Shown here: positions 1 through 5,674 of the stretch, piece after piece
Numbering within the stretch: the first letter of the stretch is position 1
Layout of the letters: each line of letters begins with the position of its first letter
DNA from: Sphingobacterium sp. UBA6711
GTDB lineage: Bacteria; Bacteroidota; Bacteroidia; Sphingobacteriales; Sphingobacteriaceae
Length of the DNA: 10,380 bases
Assembly (NCBI GenBank): GCA_002454415.1
Contig: DKIT01000039.1
Span: 49,008 to 59,387, forward strand
Direction of reading: 5' to 3'
The notes under the pieces: generated by a model
Told to the model about the DNA's origin: nothing
Database searches by the model: none
Seen by the model: only the letters and a program-made list of their open reading frames with translations
Program-made: the position numbers and the translations under genes

Positions 1-13
1 CTAGGTAGGTGCG

Positions 14-1219
14 ATGCGTGCCAATGGTGATATATCTCGAACCTATAATATGGCTGATGAGGCTGGGGAAAATAAATTTGCTCAATTTTCGTTTACCGGA
101 GAAGAATATACGGGTAGGGTTCGTCATCGAATATTGGCTGGTGCCGATTTTGGTGTTAAAAAATTCTGGGGTGATTTTTCTGTATTAGCAAAAGATTCAT
201 TGGTTACAAAACCATTAAATGTATATAATCCTGTTTATGGAATCGCAGCATCAGCGATACCTATTCCCGATAGATCCAAAAGTGTTAAAGTAAGAGCTGG
301 TGGGCAAAATTATGTTAACTCCGTATCTTATTCGTCATTATATGTACATGATGAAATGGCGTTTTTAGAAGAGAAACTACGTTTGTCTTTAGGCTTGCGT
401 TATACGATAGCTGAAACTGTAGGGAAAACTGCTCTAGCGGATCGGACGGATAAAGCATTTACGCCGCGTGTCGGATTAAGTTACTCATTAGACAAATCAA
501 CAAGTGTTTACGGATTATTTGATCAGTCTTTTGTTCCACAGGCAGGTACTGATTGGGAAGGAAATGCTTTTAAGCCTGTTAGAGGGAATGATCTAGAGGC
601 GGGAATTAAGAAAGAGTGGGGAGCAGGGAAATGGATTTCTACATTAAGTGCATATCAGATCAAACGTAAGAATGCTTTGGTAGAAGATGTGGAGCATTCA
701 ACAAGTACAACGAAGTTCCAAACGCAGCTGGGCGAAACAACATCCAAAGGAATAGAGTTCGATATTACTGGTGAAATTGTCAAGGGATTAAATGTTAATG
801 CCAACTATGCATTGACAGATTCCAAAATATCGAAAGATACAAAAGAAGAAAATATCGGAAATATCACGCCGAATACTGCCAAACACACTGCAAATGCTTG
901 GTTAACTTATCGTTTGCAACAAGGTGCACTAAAAGGCTTGGGATTAACAGGTAGCGTACAGGGAATCTTCGACCGTGCTATTGGTACAACAAAAGAAAGT
1001 AATTTTAAGAATTATTTACGTACCGATGCTGGAATTAGTTATCAAAGTGGAAAGTATAGTATTTCTCTGATGGTGAATAACTTATTGGATAATAGGAAGC
1101 TATTGACAGCGGGATCGACCACCGCAAAAAATGCAAGTATTCCTGAAAGTGTAGGTTATTACACTTATATCGTAGAAGCAAGACGTAATTTCCGAATGGG
1201 AGTTACTTATAAATTCTAA
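14..1219 (+). CDS. TonB-dependent siderophore receptor, C-terminal beta-barrel part (5' end missing, possibly interrupted)
   Basis: Outer-membrane, TonB-driven receptor for a ferric siderophore. The 401 visible residues are only the C-terminal barrel; full-length relatives have about 700-800 residues with an N-terminal plug, which would lie left of the window. Typical barrel text is seen: 'LRLSLGLRYT' (122-131), 'FTPRVGLSYSLDKSTSVYGLFDQSF' split over 149-173, 'GNDLEAGIKKEW' (191-202), 'SKGIEFDITGEI' (244-255), 'NVNANYALTDSKIS' (260-273), and a final strand ending in aromatic F401, the usual barrel terminus. The ATG at 14 is merely the first in the frame and is unlikely to be the true start. 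A TAG stop at 2-4 sits in the same frame three codons earlier, so the gene cannot simply read in from the left. This could be a nonsense mutation, a nearby frameshift or a sequence error. It leads a same-strand cluster with short gaps (28, 10 and 6 nt) to three membrane genes that fit iron uptake. Family assignment is firm; the siderophore is unknown. Confidence 0.88.
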   Translation: MRANGDISRTYNMADEAGENKFAQFSFTGEEYTGRVRHRILAGADFGVKKFWGDFSVLAKDSLVTKPLNVYNPVYGIAASAIPIPDRSKSVKVRAGGQNYVNSVSYSSLYVHDEMAFLEEKLRLSLGLRYTIAETVGKTALADRTDKAFTPRVGLSYSLDKSTSVYGLFDQSFVPQAGTDWEGNAFKPVRGNDLEAGIKKEWGAGKWISTLSAYQIKRKNALVEDVEHSTSTTKFQTQLGETTSKGIEFDITGEIVKGLNVNANYALTDSKISKDTKEENIGNITPNTAKHTANAWLTYRLQQGALKGLGLTGSVQGIFDRAIGTTKESNFKNYLRTDAGISYQSGKYSISLMVNNLLDNRKLLTAGSTTAKNASIPESVGYYTYIVEARRNFRMGVTYKF

Positions 1220-1247
1220 TAAAGAGGTCGGCTAAATTATTAAAACG

Positions 1248-1580
1248 ATGTATAGTACACTGCTAATCGTTATACTTTTTGGGGTCTATCTTTTTTACAA
1301 TACAAGTAAAAAAGTGAAGTTTGGTCCCAGACCACAGTGGCTTGAAAAACTGTGCGCACAAACATTGTTTGTGCGCACTTTGAGCATTGTGCTACTTTTA
1401 TTTCCATTCGGAGCAGTCTTGTATTTGCAAGGATTAGCGGCAGGTTTTTTTGCCTTTTTTGCATACTTTATGTGCATGATGAGCCTCGTCGTATTATTAA
1501 AACCATATCGCTATTTTAAACTATATCCTATATTGGGACTATATTTATTGAGTGTTTGCATCGAATTGTTGATATCATAA
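1248..1580 (+). CDS. Small inner-membrane protein, DUF3325-like, of the iron-uptake cluster
   Basis: A 110-residue hydrophobic protein with about three to four membrane segments: roughly residues 3-18, 42-64, 66-85 and 91-108. A short basic stretch (KKVKFGPRPQWLEK) follows the first helix. The layout and the 'LLKPYR' motif after the third segment resemble DUF3325 proteins, which in proteobacteria sit beside TonB-dependent siderophore receptors and PepSY membrane proteins. I matched this by eye only. It starts 28 nt after the receptor stop and lies 10 nt before the next gene, so co-transcription is likely. There is no clear ribosome-binding sequence, as is usual in Bacteroidota. A near-perfect 27-bp palindrome lies inside the gene (separate entry). 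Role: presumably an accessory subunit for siderophore iron release or transport; no catalytic residues are evident. Confidence 0.8.
   Translation: MYSTLLIVILFGVYLFYNTSKKVKFGPRPQWLEKLCAQTLFVRTLSIVLLLFPFGAVLYLQGLAAGFFAFFAYFMCMMSLVVLLKPYRYFKLYPILGLYLLSVCIELLIS
1352..1378. repeat. 27-bp palindrome inside the DUF3325-like gene
   Basis: The arms GTGCGCACAAACA (1352-1364) and TGTTTGTGCGCAC (1366-1378) are exact reverse complements around a single T at 1365. The outer 8 bases of each arm (GTGCGCAC) are also self-palindromic. It lies wholly within coding sequence and would form a strong hairpin in the mRNA after opening a small loop. Its GC content stands out against the AT-rich surroundings. A protein-binding site, an mRNA structure and chance are all possible. 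Confidence 0.85.
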
Positions 1581-1590
1581 GTGATTAACT

Positions 1591-1869
1591 ATGCCTGCTA
1601 ATAAAAAGTATCTTAGTACACCTTTTCAGCGATTTTTGAAAATCACTGCTGGATTTATAGGTGGTTATGTTGTTATGATGTCATTCCACGTTTTGCTCAC
1701 GCAACTTTTCGAAAAGAAAAATGTTGTCATGACAGCTGGATTTACAGGTTATTTGCTCTGGACTATCTTGTTACTCGTGGCTTTTCTTTCCAAAAATGGA
1801 TGGAAAATATGGGGAATATACTTACTCTTGGCTGCAATCTTTTCCCTGCCCCATTTCTTAAAAATGTAA
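1591..1869 (+). CDS. Small inner-membrane protein, DUF3649-like (iron-uptake associated)
   Basis: A 92-residue protein with three hydrophobic segments: about residues 15-37, 45-66 and 72-90. The first segment carries 'RFLKITAGFIGGYVV', like the R-x(n)-GGY signature of DUF3649 proteins, which are annotated as iron-uptake proteins in proteobacterial siderophore clusters. The basic N-terminus (PANKKY) suggests that this end faces the cytoplasm. It is packed between the DUF3325-like gene (10 nt upstream) and the PepSY gene (6 nt downstream). The same trio of two tiny membrane proteins and one PepSY protein behind a TonB receptor recalls the fpvGHJK-type arrangement for pyoverdine iron release in Pseudomonas. 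That parallel is inference from context; the family match was made by eye. Confidence 0.78.
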   Translation: MPANKKYLSTPFQRFLKITAGFIGGYVVMMSFHVLLTQLFEKKNVVMTAGFTGYLLWTILLLVAFLSKNGWKIWGIYLLLAAIFSLPHFLKM

Positions 1870-1875
1870 CCGATC

Positions 1876-3519
1876 ATGAATATCCGAAATTATAATATCT
1901 ATTTCAATACCCATACTATTAGCGGTATTATTATCTGTGCTATTCTGTATGTGATATTTTTTGCAGGATCATTCGCGTTTTTTAGAAATGAAATTGCTGC
2001 ATGGCAGAGCAATACATCCTACAAAACCTATAAAGAAGAGCATCAAAGTTTTGACCGCTTAATTGATTCACTTCAAGGTGAAACAAACTTACATGGACGG
2101 GATATTACCTTTTACATGCATCGGGAGGGGACTTCGGCCTACGTGGGATTGAGCGCATCCAATGATAGTATCCTAAATAAGGAAAATCTCGCAAAAATTA
2201 AACCCGAACACCAAGCCGCAAAAAAGAATAGCAGAAGAAGAGGCGGGGGTGATGACTCCAAAAACTTCATGTATAATTTTGCGAATAAAAGCTCAGGAGA
2301 TTACGTAAAGAATTATGACATGGGCGAATTTCTGTTTCGTCTTCATTTTTTGGCTCAGCTCAATCAAGTGCCCATTCGCGTGGGTATTGCTCCTTTTGGA
2401 TATCTTGTGGCTGGAATTGTAGCATTTATTTTTCTATTCGCTCTTATCACAGGACTGCTGTTACATTGGGATAAGATCGTAACGAATTTTTTCGTGTTTC
2501 GACCTTTCAATAAATGGAAGACCGTATGGACCGATATGCATACCGCATTAGGAGTGATTGGTTTTCCCTTCCAGTTTATCTTTGCGGTGACAGGAACATT
2601 TTTAATTATCAATTCTATCCTCGCTTTACCTTTTAGTAAATTGCTTTATGATGGTGACCAAAAAAAAATGTATCAGGATCTCGGTGCCGCCGCGACTACG
2701 GATTATCCATATAGTTATAAACCGTTACAGAAAGAAGTTAAGATCGCACCATTCCTGGATTTGGCGAAATACAAGTGGCCCGAATCCGATTTCCAACGTA
2801 TTACGGTGAAAAATTATGCAGACTCCAATATGCACGTTGTTATGGAGCTGGAACCACATTTTAACAAGAGTTTTGCCGGTTCGGGGGTATTGACCGTCAA
2901 GGTCGCTGACAATAAAATTATCAACGAGAAATCACCTGTAACGGATGCTACCTATACAGACAAGGTTCGGAGCTATTTGTATCGGTTACATTATGGCGAC
3001 TATGGCGGTTATCCGCTCAAGAGCGTTTACTTTATTTTAGGAGTAATGGGCTGCTTAGTCATTATCTCTGGTATTTTGATTTGGTTAGTTGCTCGAGATA
3101 AAAATAATGTTATTCCACGAAAGCGCAAGTTTAATTTTTGGGCAGCCAATGTTTTTACCGCAATATGCCTGACTATGCTACCCGTAACGGCACTGACTTT
3201 TATTGCAATTAAATTGAGCCCAGAGGTCAATCAAGATTTTATATACCGTGTATATTTTTACAGTTGGTTGGTGTTTTCAGTATATTACATAATCCGAAGA
3301 AGTATTCGAAGAACGAATCGTGAGACATTGCTCGTTGGAAGTCTTTTGGCATTTTTCATTCCAGTAGTCAATGGTTTTATGACCGGTAAATGGATGTGGG
3401 AGACCTTTGGCAATGGACAGCGTGATATCTTTGTTGTCGACTTTTTATGGCTGATGATCGGTATCATAGGCGTATTAGCCTATAGCAAAACCAAGAAATT
3501 CTTTGAGACTATTCGTTAA
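1876..3519 (+). CDS. PepSY-associated membrane protein, probable ferrisiderophore reductase (FoxB/FpvG type)
   Basis: A 547-residue inner-membrane protein with about eight helices: residues 15-36, 172-194, 223-246, 383-406, 420-446, 455-474, 484-501 and 519-535. Large periplasmic loops (about 37-170 and 247-382) match the PepSY_TM layout. Membrane-edge histidines seen are H13 ('NTHTISG'), H157 ('RLHF'), H197 ('LLHWDK'), H222 ('DMHTALG') and H372 ('RLHYGDYGG'). In the family (FoxB for ferrioxamine, FpvG for pyoverdine) conserved histidines bind two b-type haems and the protein reduces ferrisiderophore iron. H13, H157, H222 and H372 are the best candidates here. It is the last gene of the iron cluster, starting 6 nt after the previous stop, and is followed by hairpins. 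Oddities are an Arg/Gly-rich stretch (119-127) in the first loop and a nine-A homopolymer at 2660-2668. Reductase function is inferred from family and context. Confidence 0.85.
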   Translation: MNIRNYNIYFNTHTISGIIICAILYVIFFAGSFAFFRNEIAAWQSNTSYKTYKEEHQSFDRLIDSLQGETNLHGRDITFYMHREGTSAYVGLSASNDSILNKENLAKIKPEHQAAKKNSRRRGGGDDSKNFMYNFANKSSGDYVKNYDMGEFLFRLHFLAQLNQVPIRVGIAPFGYLVAGIVAFIFLFALITGLLLHWDKIVTNFFVFRPFNKWKTVWTDMHTALGVIGFPFQFIFAVTGTFLIINSILALPFSKLLYDGDQKKMYQDLGAAATTDYPYSYKPLQKEVKIAPFLDLAKYKWPESDFQRITVKNYADSNMHVVMELEPHFNKSFAGSGVLTVKVADNKIINEKSPVTDATYTDKVRSYLYRLHYGDYGGYPLKSVYFILGVMGCLVIISGILIWLVARDKNNVIPRKRKFNFWAANVFTAICLTMLPVTALTFIAIKLSPEVNQDFIYRVYFYSWLVFSVYYIIRRSIRRTNRETLLVGSLLAFFIPVVNGFMTGKWMWETFGNGQRDIFVVDFLWLMIGIIGVLAYSKTKKFFETIR

Positions 3520-3560
3520 ATAAGATTCTTTTCTCTCTGCGAAACAAATTCGTTTCGTCG

Positions 3561-3590
3561 TTCATGGGCGCCCTTAAAAGTGCCCATGAA
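3561..3590. terminator. Hairpin between convergent operons, possible bidirectional terminator
   Basis: The stem TTCATGGGCGC (3561-3571) pairs with GTGCCCATGAA (3580-3590) over 11 positions, with one G-U wobble when read as + strand RNA, around an 8-nt loop. It lies 41 nt after the PepSY stop and between two convergent transcription units. A smaller stem, CGAAAC/GTTTCG (3540-3545 with 3552-3557), precedes it. No T-run follows on either strand, so intrinsic termination is uncertain. The hairpin may instead stabilise 3' ends. Confidence 0.5.
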
Positions 3591-3669
3591 TTGTATAGCG
3601 CGAAAAATAAATTAAGCAATCGGCGTATAGCAATGTAAGTGGGGCAAATTAACCTCGAGCAGTTTGATT

Positions 3670-3688
3670 GCAGCACTCATAGTGCTGC
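3670..3688 (-). terminator. Hairpin overlapping the stop codon of the MocR gene
   Basis: Perfect 8-bp stem GCAGCACT (3670-3677) with AGTGCTGC (3681-3688) and a 3-nt loop. The regulator's TGA stop (3679-3677 on the minus strand) lies at the loop/arm edge, so the last codons (two Ala and a Leu) form one arm. No U-tract follows in the minus direction. It could be a 3'-end stabiliser or terminator stem, or a by-product of the Ala-Ala-Leu-stop codons. Confidence 0.4.
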
Positions 3689-5086
3689 TTTGAAGAATCT
3701 CCCGAGACGCATGAGATCATGTGCGGTTTTTTCATTCCAATCCACAGCATAATTTAGCCTAATGCAGTTTTTAAACTGATCGTGTTGTGTAAACATCCTT
3801 CCTGGAGCAAAGCTCAGCTTTTGTTTGAGCGCATAGTCATAGAGAACTGTCGAATCTATTTTAGGATCCATTTCCAACCATAATACAAAACCGCCTTCGG
3901 GTTGAGACATTTTCGTGTTGTCCGGAAAATGAGCTTCTATGCTGTTTCGGAAATTGATGTAATTACTATATAATTTTTTTCTGAAATTATTGAGATGGTG
4001 ATCGTAACGACCAATCTGAAGGAACTTTGCGACAGCCTCCTGATATACTGCCGGTTGGGAAATAGTCTGTATCAGTTTCTGTTTTAAAATCCTGTCTTTG
4101 TATTGTCCAGGTTCTACCCATCCAATACGAAAGCTTGGCGCCAATACTTTGGTGATTGATCCGCACCACATGACTAATCCCTCCTCGTCGAAGTATTTAC
4201 AAGGCTTAGGACGTGATGAACAAAAATAGACATTGCCATACAGATCATCTTCAATCAACGGAACATGGTGATGAGACAAGAGTTTGACAAGTTCCTTTTT
4301 ATGCTCTTCGGGCATCAAGGCTCCCAATGGATTGCTGAAATTGGAAACAAAACAGCAAACGTCGATCTTATGTATAACTTTTTTCAGCGCATCGAGTTCA
4401 ATGCCCGTAATCGGGTGTGTTGGGATTTCGATGGTCTTTAAACCGAGTACCTGAAAAGCCTGGATGAATCCAAAATATAATGGACTCTCCACAGCAATGG
4501 TGTCTCCGGGTTTAGTCACCGCACGTAGGCAACTATAAATCGCATTCATCGCCCCCGATGTGATAATAAGATCTTGGTCACTTATTTTTCCTTCCAGTAC
4601 CAGCGACCATTTCGCAATTTCTTTCCGTAGGTTAGGACTACCTTGGACTTGTCCATAATGATCTCCATAGTCATGCATTTCTTGAACGGATTCCAAGATA
4701 CAACGGTTGAGTTTCTGTATGGGGAGCAATGAAGGACTGGGCAGACCCAAAGAGAACCGCGTAATTTCTTTGTCTTCAAGAGAGTGGAATACTTTGTCGA
4801 TGAGCGCAGCCGGAGCATGCTTTTTCTCGTCAATTTTAAATGTGGAAATTGAGGGGATAGACATCCTGCGCTGTCCGGCCTGGCTGACGAAAAACCCAGA
4901 TTTTGGGCGGGACTCTATCAATGACCTGCTTTCTAATTCCATATACGCACTTTTGGCCGTATTTAAACTTACATTATACAGCTTTTGAGCACTACGGACG
5001 GAGGGTAAGCGGTCTCCATAGGCCAGAGAGCCATTTTTGATCTGGTTCTCGACAATATTTGCGATTTTCTTATAGAGCTGTTCCAT
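3677..5086 (-). CDS. MocR-family transcriptional regulator (GntR winged helix fused to an aminotransferase fold)
   Basis: A 469-residue PLP-binding transcription regulator, the usual MocR/PdxR size. Residues 1-70 are a GntR-type winged helix-turn-helix, with 'GDRLPSVRSAQKLYNVS' (24-40), 'LNTAKSAYMELESRSLI' and the wing 'SRPKSGFFV'. Residues of about 100-469 form a class I/II aminotransferase fold with its site intact: 'SNP' with N252, 'IEDDLYG' with D280 and Y283, the Schiff-base lysine K313 in 'GSITKVLAPSFR', R320 in 'SFRIGW', and R443 in 'CIRLNYA', the likely carboxylate anchor. The fold is used for sensing in this family rather than, usually, for catalysis. The ATG lies 2 nt after the stop of the 123-aa gene, so the two are translationally linked. 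Known MocR proteins control vitamin B6, GABA or taurine genes, or transporters. No such target lies next to it here, so its regulon is unknown. Autoregulation through the CTGTACC repeats upstream of the operon is likely. Confidence 0.93.
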   Translation of the reverse strand: MEQLYKKIANIVENQIKNGSLAYGDRLPSVRSAQKLYNVSLNTAKSAYMELESRSLIESRPKSGFFVSQAGQRRMSIPSISTFKIDEKKHAPAALIDKVFHSLEDKEITRFSLGLPSPSLLPIQKLNRCILESVQEMHDYGDHYGQVQGSPNLRKEIAKWSLVLEGKISDQDLIITSGAMNAIYSCLRAVTKPGDTIAVESPLYFGFIQAFQVLGLKTIEIPTHPITGIELDALKKVIHKIDVCCFVSNFSNPLGALMPEEHKKELVKLLSHHHVPLIEDDLYGNVYFCSSRPKPCKYFDEEGLVMWCGSITKVLAPSFRIGWVEPGQYKDRILKQKLIQTISQPAVYQEAVAKFLQIGRYDHHLNNFRKKLYSNYINFRNSIEAHFPDNTKMSQPEGGFVLWLEMDPKIDSTVLYDYALKQKLSFAPGRMFTQHDQFKNCIRLNYAVDWNEKTAHDLMRLGRFFKAAL

Positions 5087-5088
5087 CC

Positions 5089-5460
5089 TTATGCTAATTT
5101 ACTGTTTCCATTTTGATTTATCCAATCGCTGAACCTTGATACCCCTCTTTTCAGGGATTCTTTGGAACCAAACATAGCAATCAGCTGCTGATCGAAAAAC
5201 GATTGTACCTTATCGCTAAATGCTTGTGAAAGCGTATCAGGGATCGTATCGTCGTAAGATATCTCCACTCCAAGATCATGCTGATCAGAGATCGTGACAG
5301 ATGAAAAAGCCGCTATGCGATCGTTTTGAATAAGTATAAGAAAAGGCATATGTTTGAAGTCTGCCTTCTTTTGTTTCTTATTCATAATTTCCTTCAAAAG
5401 AGCTAAATCAGAAAGATCCACTTGTCTGATCCGATACGGTGGATTTGCGGTTGTCGTCAT
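5089..5460 (-). CDS. Uncharacterised 123-aa protein co-transcribed with the MocR regulator
   Basis: I do not recognise this family with confidence. The first half, 'YRIRQVDLSDLALLKEIM' (9-26) followed by two strand-like stretches 'MPFLILIQNDRIAAFSSV' and 'LGVEISYDD', has the order seen at the start of GNAT acyltransferases (strand, helix, then paired strands). The acetyl-CoA loop (Q/R-x-x-G-x-G/A) is absent and the protein is too short for a complete GNAT domain. There is no signal peptide and no membrane helix, so it should be cytosolic. It is the first gene of the operon, its stop is 2 nt before the MocR start, and its promoter region carries three CTGTACC repeats. Tight linkage suggests a partner or target of the regulator. 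It could be a degenerate GNAT-like sensor or an unrelated small alpha/beta protein. Confidence 0.7.
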   Translation of the reverse strand: MTTTANPPYRIRQVDLSDLALLKEIMNKKQKKADFKHMPFLILIQNDRIAAFSSVTISDQHDLGVEISYDDTIPDTLSQAFSDKVQSFFDQQLIAMFGSKESLKRGVSRFSDWINQNGNSKLA

Positions 5461-5490
5461 AAGAATAAATCTTTTTGCTAATTTAAGAAG

Positions 5491-5539
5491 GGTACAGGAT
5501 GCAGTTTAGGTACAGAGTGCTGCTAAAACAGGGGTACAG
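5491..5539 (-). promoter_or_regulatory. Triple CTGTACC direct repeat, candidate MocR operator
   Basis: Read on the minus strand, CTGTACC occurs at 5539-5533, 5515-5509 and 5497-5491, all in the same orientation, at steps of 24 and 18 bp (outer copies 42 bp apart, close to four helical turns). A partial fourth copy (CTGTA) lies at 5558-5554. The block lies 31-79 nt before the ATG of the first gene of the MocR operon. MocR proteins are known to bind spaced direct repeats in front of genes they control, so autoregulation is the natural reading. I could not identify a convincing -7 element here. Confidence 0.6.
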
Positions 5540-5674
5540 AAAAAATAAATTCTTACAGGCTAACTCTATTAAAAACATTGTTATGGTGCTTTTGAGCCTC
5601 GCTATAGTTAACAATGGATTTCCATAGAGATGAATTCTCTAATACTTTCAGACCGCTATTTTCAATGGTCTCTT

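Noticed and set aside
1270..1477. Minus-strand reading frames of 64 and 60 codons opposite the DUF3325-like gene
   Set aside because: They are shadows of the + strand membrane-protein gene; part of their apparent similarity to it comes from the palindrome at 1352-1378.
4707..4988. Plus-strand 93-codon frame opposite the MocR gene
   Set aside because: It lies wholly inside a well-supported gene on the other strand and has no family features of its own.
5650..5671. AGACC/GGTCT stem just after the HEPN gene as a terminator
   Set aside because: Only five pairs with a long loop, and no U-tract in the minus direction.
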